Source: JACVRW01 sp963812915 (GTDB lineage: Bacteria > Actinomycetota > Thermoleophilia > Solirubrobacterales > Thermoleophilaceae). Taken from it: a DNA stretch of 64,000 nucleotides. How positions within the stretch are numbered: the stretch's first letter is position 1; every line of letters begins with the position of its first letter. The position numbers were made by a program, and so were the translations under genes. This document shows positions 18,287-27,001 of the stretch, piece after piece. The stretch spans positions 132,586-196,585 of the forward strand of contig CAWEXB010000006.1 in NCBI GenBank assembly GCA_963812915.1. The letters run 5' to 3'. The notes under the pieces are model-generated. The model was not told the origin of the DNA, made no database searches, and saw only the letters and a program-made list of their open reading frames with translations.

Positions 18287-19567
18287 CTATGGGCGGGCGC
18301 GCCGATTGTGGAAGGCGTGATCCTCGCGCCCGAGGGCGGTCGAGGCGGGCTTGCGCGAGTGGTGCTCGGCGGTGATCGCTCCCCAGTCAGCTCCGGCGTG
18401 GAGGGCGCCCAGCAGCGCGAGGACCTGGATCTCCATGCGGCGGAGTAGCAGTGTCGGCGGCGGCATCCGCAGGCGGCGCATCAACGCGAAATGCGGCGAA
18501 CGCGGCGGGTAGCCCCGCTCCAGGATCTGGGTGACGTATGCGGGGTCGACGCGGCGGTAGCCGCGGGCGAGCAGCCACTCGCCCGCCGTCGCGAGGTGCT
18601 CGAGCAACGCGTCGCGGTCGAAGGCTTGGGGCTCACGCAGGTAGCCGAGGCGCGACAGGCCGTCGTGGACGCGCAGCGGGTCCTCGTCGGCGAGCGCCCG
18701 CATGACGTCGCGTTCGCCCTCGAGGTAGTCCGCTTCGAGGTCGCGCAGCAGGCCGAAGTCGAGCAGGCACAGCCGGCCGTCCGGGCAGAGAATGCAGTTG
18801 TCGGGGTGCGGGTCGCCGGCGACGGCGCCGTGTCGCCACACGAGGCCGAAGAAGAAGCGGAAGGCGATCTCGCCGATGCGGTCGCGCTCGGTGTCGTCGA
18901 GGCGCTTGATCTCGTCGGCCCGCTGCCCGTCGACGTACTCGGTCACGAGCACGCGACGCGTCGAGAGGTCGGTGCGTACGCGTGGCAGCCGCACGTGCGG
19001 GTGGCCACGGAACAGCCGCTCGAGGCGGCGCTGGTGCTGGGCCTCGACCTCGTAGTCGAGCTCGTCGGAGATCCGCTCGCGTATCTCGCTAAGCAACGCA
19101 CCCGCGTCGAGGCCCGGCGCAAGGCGCTTGACGAGCGGGGCGACGATGCCGAAGTCGCGCAGGTCGCCCTCGACCGCCTCCGCCACGCCCGGATGCTGCA
19201 CCTTGACCGCGACGTCGTCTCCGTCGCTCGTGCGCGCCCGGTGGACCTGGCCGAGCGAGGCGAGGGCGAACGGCTGCTCGTCGACGTCGGCGAACAGCTC
19301 CCCGACGCGAGCGTCGAGGTCCTGCTCGATCACGCGTCGCGCGCGGCCGAAGGGGACCGTCCGGGCGCCGTCGGGCAGCGCACCGAGCGCCGGGCGCGAC
19401 CGCTCGCCCTCGGTGGCGCGGTCGAGCTGGACCATCGAGAGGAACTGCCCGATCTTCGGTCCGGCGCCCTTCAGCCGCCCGAGCTGGGCTCCGAGGTCCA
19501 CGGCCAGCGCAAGGGCGCGTGCGTCCTCTCGCGCGTTCGATCGCTCACCACCGGGCGGCGTGACCAT
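18287..19567 (-). CDS. ABC1/AarF/UbiB family atypical kinase
   Basis: A 426-residue protein-kinase-like protein. KxGQ motif in GPKIGQFLSMVQLD, Ala-rich nucleotide loop LASLGQVHRA, VAVKVQHPGV with the kinase Lys, GDPHPDNCI as the catalytic-loop equivalent, and LCLLDFGLLRD as the metal-binding motif. UbiB-type proteins support ubiquinone or other isoprenoid lipid metabolism. An actinobacterium would make menaquinone, so the client pathway is unclear. No C-terminal transmembrane hairpin is obvious. It lies about 90 bases downstream of the cold-shock gene on the same strand. Confidence 0.88.
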   Translation of the reverse strand: MVTPPGGERSNAREDARALALAVDLGAQLGRLKGAGPKIGQFLSMVQLDRATEGERSRPALGALPDGARTVPFGRARRVIEQDLDARVGELFADVDEQPFALASLGQVHRARTSDGDDVAVKVQHPGVAEAVEGDLRDFGIVAPLVKRLAPGLDAGALLSEIRERISDELDYEVEAQHQRRLERLFRGHPHVRLPRVRTDLSTRRVLVTEYVDGQRADEIKRLDDTERDRIGEIAFRFFFGLVWRHGAVAGDPHPDNCILCPDGRLCLLDFGLLRDLEADYLEGERDVMRALADEDPLRVHDGLSRLGYLREPQAFDRDALLEHLATAGEWLLARGYRRVDPAYVTQILERGYPPRSPHFALMRRLRMPPPTLLLRRMEIQVLALLGALHAGADWGAITAEHHSRKPASTALGREDHAFHNRRARP

Positions 19568-19653
19568 GCAATGCCCTCAACCCCGTCGACCGTCGCCCAG
19601 TCGCCGACTCGCCGGGCCGGCCAGGCCGGCCGCGGACGGCCTCGGCGAGGCGC

Positions 19654-19857
19654 CTACAGCGTGGTGACGTTGACGGCCTTCGGGCCCTTGTCGCCGGGCT
19701 CGGCGTCGAAGGAGACCTTCGCGCCCTCGGCCAGCGACTTGAAGCCGTCGGCCCTGATGCCGGTGTGATGGACGAAGAGGTCCTTGCCTCCCTCGTCGGG
19801 AGTGATGAAGCCGAAGCCCTTGTCATCGTTGAACCACTTCACGGTTCCGGTTGCCAT
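19654..19857 (-). CDS. Cold-shock protein (CspA family)
   Basis: A 67-residue OB-fold nucleic-acid chaperone. RNP1-like KGFGFITPDEGG and RNP2-like DLFVHH motifs are intact, and TGTVKWFNDDKGFGF is the family N-terminus. The start codon at 19857 follows TGGAGGAG, a near-perfect ribosome-binding site; the frame is open further upstream but that part is not Csp-like. Binds single-stranded RNA and DNA and melts RNA secondary structure. Confidence 0.96.
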   Translation of the reverse strand: MATGTVKWFNDDKGFGFITPDEGGKDLFVHHTGIRADGFKSLAEGAKVSFDAEPGDKGPKAVNVTTL

Positions 19858-20162
19858 CTCAACTCCTCCACGGCGTCTGTGTACTGCGAACCCGGGGGCG
19901 CCTAGCAACGCGGGCGCCGAACACTCTGACGACCGCAACGCATTCGCCCCGTACGTCGCTCAGCGTACACGCTGCTCGAAGCGGCATGCCGACAGGCCAC
20001 TCCATGCGACGATGCGACGGAGGAGCGTGTTCATTCGGCGTGCGACGAGAGCGGGCCGCGACGAGGGACTATGGCGCCGCTGTCGCAACCACTGGAGGAA
20101 GGTCGGGGAGGACGAAGACCGCTGCGCGAGCTGACGTGTGCCGTCGAGGACTTCGCGCGCTG

Positions 20163-20324
20163 CGCGAGCTCGGTGCGACCGTGGTGTGCTCGTACCTGTG
20201 GGCCGAGTACGGCCGCCATCTTGGCGAACAGTTCGCGTTGGCCGGCGTGGCCAAGGACGTACTCGTCCAGCGCGACAACCGCTGGTTGCTCCAGGCCCAC
20301 CACGTCTCGATGCGTGGGGCATGA
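20163..20324 (+). pseudogene. SnoaL/NTF2-like domain, 5'-truncated
   Basis: The frame ending at 20324 encodes ELGATVVCSYLWAEYG, then GVAKDVLVQRDNRWLLQAHHVS, the last strands of a SnoaL-like (NTF2 fold) domain with its typical R-D-G/N-R-W-L turn. The first two-thirds of the fold is not found upstream in any frame. Its stop overlaps the next start as ATGA, so it was probably the 5' partner of the methyltransferase before truncation. Confidence 0.55.
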
Positions 20325-20851
20325 GTCCCAGCCAGGCATCGGATCGGCAGAGATGGGCGGTCGATCGGCTGGACGTCCAGCCGCGGGACCGAGTGCTGGA
20401 GCTGGGCTGCGGCCACGGCGTCGCGGTGACCATGATCTGCGAGCAACTGCGAGGCGGCGTCGTCGTCGGCGTAGATCGCTCACCGAAAATGATCGCCGCG
20501 GCTCGCAGGCGCAACGCCGCCCACGTCACCGTCGGCAGAGCGCGGTTCGTCACCGTAGAGATACACGAGGCCGATCTCGGAGACAAACCCTTCAACAAGG
20601 CCCTGGCGGTGCGCTTCCCGCCGCTCCTGCGCGGCGGAGCAGGGCCAACGCTGGCCGCGGTTCGCCATCACGTGGCTGAGGGCGGCGCCCTCTACGTTGT
20701 GGAGCACCCGCTCGCCCGTGACCGCATCGAGGGTGTGGCCGACGCCATCGCGCTCCGACTCCGGGAGCACGACTTCACGGTGGAGTCGGTGGTGGTGGAG
20801 GAGCGCGAGCGACCGGCCGTCGGCGTCGTGGCGAGCGCTCCTACCGGATGA
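20321..20851 (+). CDS. Class I SAM-dependent methyltransferase
   Basis: A 176-residue methyltransferase. Motif I is VLELGCGHGVAVTMI, followed by VVGVDRSPKMIAAARRRN (acidic ribose ligand) and a C-terminal GGALYVVEHP strand. It starts at ATG 20321 within an ATGA overlap with the truncated SnoaL frame, implying translational coupling; the upstream extension of the same frame is not methyltransferase-like. Shorter than most relatives because the C-terminal lid is reduced. Substrate unknown. Confidence 0.75.
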   Translation: MSPSQASDRQRWAVDRLDVQPRDRVLELGCGHGVAVTMICEQLRGGVVVGVDRSPKMIAAARRRNAAHVTVGRARFVTVEIHEADLGDKPFNKALAVRFPPLLRGGAGPTLAAVRHHVAEGGALYVVEHPLARDRIEGVADAIALRLREHDFTVESVVVEERERPAVGVVASAPTG

Positions 20852-20992
20852 CGGCACGAGCCTGGCCAGGATCGGCCACGCCCAGAGCCGGCCGCGAGCG
20901 GTCGCCGTCGTCGCGCTGCTCGCCGCGAATGAGCGAGCCTCGGATCGCCGGCCGCTTGCAAGCGCGAGGAACCACCGACGCGCTGTGGCGGT

Positions 20993-21880
20993 TCAGGTGA
21001 GGCGCCAGTGCGCGCATGCCCGAGCGAGGCCGTCAACGAAGCGTGTAAGCGTGCTGCCATCGGCCTCGCCGTGAAGCGGGTTGAGCTCGGTGACGGTGAG
21101 CGCGGTCGCGCGCGGGTCGCCGAGCAGCGTCGCGAGCGCGTCGAGGGCGGCCTGAAGCGGCACGCCGACGTTTCGTCCCGTGTTCTCTGACAGCGGGGCG
21201 TCGATGAAGTCGACGACGTCGACGTCGAAGTGCACAGCGATCGCCTCCTGCTCGGGCGGTACCGTGGCCAGTGCGGCGTGAGCGGCACCGGAGGGATCGG
21301 CTGCAAGCGCGGCGACGTCGACGACCGAAACCGCCTGGGCGAGCACTTGCTCGCGTTCCCATGCCGTCGCCTGCGTCGCGTCGAATCCCAGCAGGACGAC
21401 TTGGTCGGCCCGTAGCTCGCAGCGCGCGGCGAGGTCGGGCACGCTGCCGTCGAGCGCAAGCGCGTGGCCGAGGCCCATCCAGTCGAGCGCGCCGTCAGAG
21501 GTGCTGCCGGGCACGTTCATGTCTGCGTGGAGATCGAGGTAGACGAGTCCGGGCGCGTCGAACGCGGCGATCGTGCCCAGCCCGACCGTGCAATCCCCGC
21601 CCAACACGAGGGGACGCTCGCCGGCCTCGATGCACGCTTCCACGGCGCGCCTCACCTCCTCGACCATCGCGATCACGTCGCCAACGTTTTGCGCGCGACG
21701 AGAAGACCGATCAGGTGACCAGCGACGCGACGCGAGGTCGCCACGGTCGCGTGCCGCGACCCCGAGCCGTTCGAGCTTGTCCAGCAGGTTCGCCTCGCGC
21801 AAGCGCTGCGGAGCGAGCTCCTGTCCCGGCGCGTAGGCCCCCGCGCTCGACGGGGCGCCGATAACGCCGATGGCCTGCAT
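20993..21880 (-). CDS. Arginase/agmatinase family protein (GGDC variant)
   Basis: A 295-residue ureohydrolase-fold enzyme. LVLGGDCTVGLGTIAAF, VYLDLHADMNVPG and VHFDVDVVDFIDAPLSEN give the binuclear Mn-site residues except that His of GGDH is Cys. The ELNPLHGEADG tail is family-typical. ATG 21880 was chosen over GTG 21898 because MQAIGVIGAPSSAG begins the first strand. The nearest known functions are hydrolysis of arginine, agmatine or related guanidino/formimino compounds; the altered ligand forbids a firm choice. Divergent from the ECF41 module at 22019. Confidence 0.8.
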   Translation of the reverse strand: MQAIGVIGAPSSAGAYAPGQELAPQRLREANLLDKLERLGVAARDRGDLASRRWSPDRSSRRAQNVGDVIAMVEEVRRAVEACIEAGERPLVLGGDCTVGLGTIAAFDAPGLVYLDLHADMNVPGSTSDGALDWMGLGHALALDGSVPDLAARCELRADQVVLLGFDATQATAWEREQVLAQAVSVVDVAALAADPSGAAHAALATVPPEQEAIAVHFDVDVVDFIDAPLSENTGRNVGVPLQAALDALATLLGDPRATALTVTELNPLHGEADGSTLTRFVDGLARACAHWRLT

Positions 21881-21956
21881 CAGCCAGAGACGGTACACGC
21901 CGGCTGCCCGACATCGCCATCCGCGCCCCCGCCTTCCGGGGCCGGGGTGTCGGAGG

Positions 21957-21983
21957 TGTCACAGCCGGGGCAGTTGTCTTGTC
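21957..21983 (+). promoter_or_regulatory. ECF41-type promoter upstream of the epimerase-sigma operon
   Basis: TGTCACA (21957-21963), 16-base spacer, TGTC (21980-21983). The published ECF41 consensus is TGTCACA-N16-CGTC, so there is a single mismatch in the -10 element. It lies 36 bases before the epimerase start. The operon encodes its own ECF41 sigma factor, so autoregulation is expected. Confidence 0.75.
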
Positions 21984-22018
21984 TTGTGGGTGTAGGTGAT
22001 CCTCGATCAAGGAGTTTC

Positions 22019-22954
22019 ATGATGAGAGTGTTTGTGGCAGGTGCGACGGGAGCGATCGGAAAGCAGTTGGTGCCGCGACTGGTTGCCGCCGGTCATGAGG
22101 TTCATGGCATGACGCGCAGCGAGTCAAAGCAGGCGATGCTCGACGAGCTGGGCGCTGTGCCGGTGGTCGCGGACGCGCTTGATCCCGATCAGGTCGCGCG
22201 GGCGGTGGGCGAGGCTACGCCGGACGTGATCGTCCATGAGCTGACCGCGATCGGGTCGGTTGACCTGCGTCATTTCGATCGCGATTTCGCGCTGACCAAC
22301 CGCCTGCGGACCGACGGGACCGACCACCTGCTGTCGGCCGGGCAGGCGGTCGGGGTGCGGCGGTTTGTGGCGCAGAGCTATGGCGCGTGGTGGTACGTGC
22401 GCACCGGCGGCCCGGTGAAGAGCGAGGAGGACCCGCTCGACCCGACGCCGGCGCGCGAGATGCGCGGAAGCTGGACCGCGATCCGTCACCTCGAGGAGGC
22501 GGTCCTCGATGCGCGATGGACCGAGGGGATCGTGCTGCGCTACGGCGCGTTCTACGGGCCAGGCACATCGATGGCGCCAGGCGGGGAGCAGCTCGAGATG
22601 GTGCGCAAGCGCAAGTTCCCGCTGATCGGCGACGGCGGCGGCGTGTGGTCTTTCATTCATATCGCCGACGCGGCCGAGGCGACCGTGGCGGCGATCGAGG
22701 GCGGTCACCGCGGCGTCTACAACGTGGTCGACGATGACCCCGCCCCGGTCGCCGAGTGGCTGCCGGCACTGGCTCAGGAGCTCGGCGCCAAGAAGCCGAT
22801 GCGCGTGCCGCGGTTCGTTGGGCGCCTGTTCGCCGGTGAGGCCGGCGTGGTGGCGATGACCGACACCCGCGGCGCATCGAACGCCAAGGCCAAGCGCGAG
22901 CTTCGGTGGCGCCCGGCGCACCCGAGCTGGCGGCAGGGGTTCGTGGCGGCGTGA
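22019..22954 (+). CDS. NAD-dependent epimerase/dehydratase (extended SDR), ECF41 partner
   Basis: A 311-residue atypical/extended SDR. The nucleotide motif is VFVAGATGAIGKQLVPRLV; other marks are LRYGAFYGPGTSM, GDGGGVWSFIHIADAAEATVAA, and a C-terminal GASNAKAKRELRWRPAHPSWRQGF typical of NAD-dependent epimerase-like proteins. The start follows AAGGAG. The stop overlaps the sigma start as GTGA. Epimerases are one of the three enzyme classes (COE: carboxymuconolactone decarboxylases, oxidoreductases, epimerases) known to be linked to ECF41 sigma factors. Paralogue of the gene at 34292-35254. Confidence 0.88.
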   Translation: MMRVFVAGATGAIGKQLVPRLVAAGHEVHGMTRSESKQAMLDELGAVPVVADALDPDQVARAVGEATPDVIVHELTAIGSVDLRHFDRDFALTNRLRTDGTDHLLSAGQAVGVRRFVAQSYGAWWYVRTGGPVKSEEDPLDPTPAREMRGSWTAIRHLEEAVLDARWTEGIVLRYGAFYGPGTSMAPGGEQLEMVRKRKFPLIGDGGGVWSFIHIADAAEATVAAIEGGHRGVYNVVDDDPAPVAEWLPALAQELGAKKPMRVPRFVGRLFAGEAGVVAMTDTRGASNAKAKRELRWRPAHPSWRQGFVAA

Positions 22955-23868
22955 CCGATCGCGAGCGACTGCTCGAGGAGCTGCGGCCGGTCGCGTTCGC
23001 GATCGCGTACCGGATGCTCGGCAGTGTGTCCGAGGCCGAGGACGTGGTGCAGGAGGCGCTGCTGCGAGTGGATCAGGCGCTCCAGGCCGGCCAGCGGATC
23101 GCATCGCCGCGCGCGTTCGTCGCCACCGTGACCACCCGGCTGGCGATCAACGAGCTGCGCTCCGCACGCGCCCGTCGCGAGCGGTATGTGGGCGAGTGGC
23201 TGCCAGAGCCGATCATCACCGACGGCGAGGATGATCCGGCTCGGCACGCCGAGATGGCCGACTCGCTGTCGCTAGCGATGTTGGTGCTGCTGGAGAACCT
23301 CACGCCAGAGCAGCGTGCGGTGCTGCTGCTTCACGACGTGTTCGAGTACCCCTATCCGGAGATCGCGGCGATCGTCGGCAAGAGCGAGGACAACGTACGC
23401 CAGCTCGCGACCCGCGCCAGACGCCACGTCGAGCAGCGCCGGCCCCGCTTCCAGGCGACGCGCGAGCAGCGCGACGAGCTGGCACGACGGTTCCTTGCGG
23501 CCGCCGAGCAAGGCGACCTCGCGGGCCTCGAGGCGCTGCTCGCTCACGACGTGGAGCTCACCGGCGACGGCGGCGGCAAGGTTCCGGCGCTCGCGCGGTC
23601 GCTCCGCGGGCGCAACCGTGTCGCGCGCACGCTGATCAACTGGGTCCGCCTGGCCGCCCGTGTTCCGGGCGTGTCGATGCGCCCCGTCGAGGTCAACGGC
23701 GGCCCGGGAGCGCTCTATCTCGACGCACAGCAGCGGCTGATCGCCGTGGTCGCGCTCGAGATCGCCGGCGGTCAGATCACAAGCATCAGCTCGATCGTCA
23801 ACCCCGACAAGCTCGCCCATCTCGGGCCAGTCGGCGACTTCGGATCGCTGCTGAGGTCGGCGAGATGA
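22951..23868 (+). CDS. ECF41-family RNA polymerase sigma factor with SnoaL-like C-terminal domain
   Basis: A 305-residue extracytoplasmic-function sigma factor. Region 2 contains AIAYRMLGSVSEAEDVVQEALLR, region 4 LTPEQRAVLLLHDVFEYPY through DNVRQLATRARRHV. All three ECF41 marks are present: WLPEP (residues 83-87) between the sigma domains, DGGGKV in the linker, and NPDKL near the end of the C-terminal NTF2/SnoaL-like extension. In ECF41 proteins this extension replaces an anti-sigma factor and both inhibits and assists activity. GTG start overlapping the epimerase stop by four bases. Confidence 0.92.
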   Translation: MTDRERLLEELRPVAFAIAYRMLGSVSEAEDVVQEALLRVDQALQAGQRIASPRAFVATVTTRLAINELRSARARRERYVGEWLPEPIITDGEDDPARHAEMADSLSLAMLVLLENLTPEQRAVLLLHDVFEYPYPEIAAIVGKSEDNVRQLATRARRHVEQRRPRFQATREQRDELARRFLAAAEQGDLAGLEALLAHDVELTGDGGGKVPALARSLRGRNRVARTLINWVRLAARVPGVSMRPVEVNGGPGALYLDAQQRLIAVVALEIAGGQITSISSIVNPDKLAHLGPVGDFGSLLRSAR

Positions 23869-23898
23869 ACCGCCGTTCTCGCCGCGCCGACGAGCTTT

Positions 23899-23920
23899 GT
23901 TGAACAACTGTTGAACAACT
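23899..23920. promoter_or_regulatory. Tandem palindromic operator upstream of the Rieske operon
   Basis: Two perfect head-to-tail copies of GTTGAACAACT (23899-23909 and 23910-23920). Each copy is itself a GTTG-AA-CAAC palindrome. It lies 58 bases before the Rieske gene, in the promoter zone. The operon encodes a GntR/FadR-type repressor, whose family binds short GT-rich/AC-rich palindromes, so this is the obvious operator. Confidence 0.75.
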
Positions 23921-23977
23921 GATAGCGTGGCCACGGCGGGAGTATCGCCCGACTCAGTCAGGGAGCGAGGAGGGAGA

Positions 23978-25072
23978 ATGGCCGAGGGTCCCATGTCAGT
24001 TGCGTCGCGGACCGAGCAGCCGGTGCACGGCCCCGACGACGCGTCGACGCTGCCCTACGAGTGGTACGTCGATCCCGGTGGGTTCGAGCTGGAGCGGCAG
24101 CGCATCTTCTCGCGGACGTGGCAGTACGTGGGCCACGCCGGCCGGGTCGCCGCGCCGGGCGATTTCTTCACCACCCAGCTGGGCGAGCTCCCGGTCGTCA
24201 TCACACGCGACGAAGACGGGGAGCTGCACGCGCTCCGTAACGTCTGCTGCCACCGCAGCGCTGAGGTGGTGCTTGCACCGGAGGGGAACCGCAAGACGCT
24301 CCAGTGCCATTACCACGCCTGGAGCTACGGGCTGGACGGCCGCCTCGTCGGCGCACCACGGTCCGGCGAGGAACCGGGCTTCCGGAAGGAGGATTTCGCG
24401 CTGCGCCCGCTGCGGCTCGAAACGTACGGGCCGTTCATCTTCGTGAACCCCGACGACGAGGCTCCGCCGCTCGGCGAGGTGATGGGTGAGCTGCCGTCGA
24501 TCGTGGAGCGGACCGGCGTGGACCTGGAAAGCCTCCGCAGCCGTGAGCGGCGCGAGTACCCGCTCAAGGCGAACTGGAAGGTCGTCGTCGAGAACTTCCT
24601 CGAGTGCTACCACTGCCAGGTCGCTCATCCGAGCTTCGCGGACGCGATCGACCTGAACAGCTACGAGATCGACGAGTACCGCTACGTCTCGACCCAGCAC
24701 GGGCCGCCGAAGCACGAGGAGAGCGCGGCGGAGCTCCGGGTGAAGGAGGGCCGGTACAACTACCTGTGGCCGACCTTCATGCTGAATATCTACCCCGGGC
24801 CCGGCAACGCGTCGACGAACCAAATCGTCCCGATCGACGCGGACAACACGCTCGCCGTCTACGAGTACTTCTACGACGAAGACGCTCCAGACGACTTCGC
24901 GACCGAGACGACCGGTCTCATCCACCAGGTGATGGTCGAGGACATCACGCTCTGTGAATCCGTCCAGCGCGGCATGCGGACGGGCACGTTCGAGCACGGC
25001 CGGCTCATGCTTCGCTACGAGCACGCGATCCGTCACTTCCAGAACCTGGTGCGCGAGTCGCTCGCGGCGTGA
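23978..25072 (+). CDS. Rieske non-haem iron oxygenase, alpha subunit
   Basis: A 364-residue ring-hydroxylating/demethylating oxygenase. The Rieske [2Fe-2S] ligands are C90 and H92 (CCHRSAE) and C110 and H113 (CHYHAW). The mononuclear iron site is in NWKVVVENFLECYHCQVAH, with two His. The overall form resembles single-component-type N-demethylating or betaine/carnitine-type oxygenases more than benzoate dioxygenases, and no beta subunit is present. Start ATG 23978 follows GAGGAGGGAGA. First gene of a five-gene coupled operon; the flavin/FeS protein next door may carry out a following demethylation or supply electrons. Confidence 0.9.
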   Translation: MAEGPMSVASRTEQPVHGPDDASTLPYEWYVDPGGFELERQRIFSRTWQYVGHAGRVAAPGDFFTTQLGELPVVITRDEDGELHALRNVCCHRSAEVVLAPEGNRKTLQCHYHAWSYGLDGRLVGAPRSGEEPGFRKEDFALRPLRLETYGPFIFVNPDDEAPPLGEVMGELPSIVERTGVDLESLRSRERREYPLKANWKVVVENFLECYHCQVAHPSFADAIDLNSYEIDEYRYVSTQHGPPKHEESAAELRVKEGRYNYLWPTFMLNIYPGPGNASTNQIVPIDADNTLAVYEYFYDEDAPDDFATETTGLIHQVMVEDITLCESVQRGMRTGTFEHGRLMLRYEHAIRHFQNLVRESLAA

Positions 25073-27001
25073 GGAACCTGCTCTCCCCGCTGAGGCTGGG
25101 ACCGGCTGAGCTCCAGAACCGGATCGTCTCGACTGCGCACCAGACGACGCTGATCCGCGACCACCTTCCGACCGACGACTTCGTGGCCTACCACGAGGCC
25201 CGGGCGGCGGGTGGCGCCGGCCTGATCGTGCTAGAGGCCGCCGCCATACACCCCTCCGGGTTGCTGACGGGAAAGACGCTTGCGATGTTCGACGACGTCG
25301 CAGTGCCCGCGCTCGCCCGGGTGGCCGACGCCGTCCACGCCCACGGGACCCGTCTGTTCGTGCAGCTCTTCCACGGCGGGCGCGAGCAGATCATGTCGCC
25401 CCCGCGGCAACCGGCCGTCGCCCCCTCCGCGGTGCCCACGCCGCGCTTTCACGTGGAGCCGCGCGCGCTCGACTCCCACGAGATCGAAGAGATCATCGCG
25501 GGTTACGGCAAGGCTGCTGCGATCGCCGCCGCGGCCGAGCTCGACGGCGTGGAGATCTCCGCCGCGCACAACTACCTGATCGCCGAGTTCTTCTCACGGG
25601 AGACGAATCACCGCGTCGACGAGTGGGCCGACGGCCGTCGACTTCCTCCAGGCGGTCCTCAACTCGGTTCGGGACGCGGCGCCGGAGCTCGCGGTCGGCG
25701 TCCGGGTGTCGGCCGAAGCGGCGGTGACCGGGGCGATCGTCGAGCAGCTCGCCGGGCGCGCCGATTACGTCAGCTTCGCCTTGGGCGACGCATCGACACT
25801 GACGGGAGCCGTAGGGATCGTGCCGCCACCGCCCGTGCCCCGCAACGCGATCGCGGACGTCGCGCACGAGCATCGTCCCGCGCTGGCGCGGATCGTGACC
25901 TCAAGGATCGTCGACCCCGCCGAGGCCGACGCGCTGATCGCGTCGGGGCGCGGCGACGCCGTCGGAATGACGCGCGCGCTGATCGTGGACCCGAGCATGC
26001 CGCTCAAGCTGCGAAGCGGCCGTGAGCACGAGCTGCTCCGCTGCATCGGCTGCAACGTCTGCATCGCGCACTACCACGCCGGCACGCCGATCGCGTGTGC
26101 GCAGAACCCTCGGACCGGACGCGAGCGACAGCTCGGTCCGCCGCAGCCCGCCGGCGAACGCGGGCGGGTCGTCGTAATAGGCGCGGGCCCCGCCGGGCTG
26201 GCCGCCGCCCGGGAAGCTGCGCTACGCGATCACGAGGTCGTGGTGTTCGAGCGCGAGGACGAGATCGGCGGCCAGGTCCGCCTGATGCGCGACCCGCCGG
26301 GCCAGTCGGAGATCGCCGAGACGCTCGTCCGAAACTACGACGAGACGCTTCGCTCTCCGCAGGTCGACCTCCGGCTCGGGACCGCCGCCGACGTCGACCG
26401 GATCGGCGCTCTCGCCGCCGACCTCGTCGTCGTGGCGACCGGGGCCGAGCCCTACGGCGCGCCGATTCCTGCTGAAGGCATCGAGCCGCTGCAAGCGTGG
26501 GACGTCCTGCGCGGGGCGCGTCCGCGTGGACGGGTGCTCGTCGCCGACTGGGGCGGCGACCCAGCCGGACTCGACTGTGCGGAGCTGCTCGCCGGGGCCG
26601 GCTGCGAGGTCATGCTCACGGTCGCGGCCACGGCCGTCGGCGAGAGCCTCCATTCCTATCGCCGCGCCCTCTACCTCGCCCGGCTGTACAGAGCGGGCGT
26701 CCACATCCGGCACCACCTGCGCCTGCTGGAGGTCACCCCAGAGGGTGGACTGTTCGCGAACCTGTTCGCGGACGACGTGCACGAGCTGATCGACGCGGAC
26801 CATGTCGTGCTGGCCCAAGGGCGCGTGCCCGCGCCGAGCCCGTATGCCGGCCTGCGTGAGCTCGGGTTGGAAGTGCGCAGGGCCGGGGACTGCGCGAGCC
26901 CGCGTTCGCTCGAAGAGGCGATCCTGGAAGGGACGATGGCCGTCGTCGCCTGGGCGGAAGCGGCCGGAGGCCGGCCCGTGCCGGCAGTCCGAACGGCATG
27001 A
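25069..27001 (+). pseudogene. NADH:flavin oxidoreductase (OYE/2,4-dienoyl-CoA reductase type) with FeS and FAD domains, frameshifted
   Basis: A roughly 640-residue multidomain enzyme related to trimethylamine dehydrogenase, dienoyl-CoA reductase and N-methylproline demethylase. The first frame gives the FMN TIM barrel (LSPLRLGPAELQNRIVSTAHQ, FVQLFHGGREQ, GVEISAAHNYLIAEFFSRE). Near 25625-25640, at the normally conserved GGSLENR segment, a few residues are missing and the frame changes. The second frame continues the barrel, the 4Fe-4S cysteines CIGCNVC and a later ACAQNP, and an FAD/NAD(P) domain (VVVIGAGPAGLAAAREA). Overlaps both neighbours by four bases. Probably functional if the indel is an artefact. 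Confidence 0.8.
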
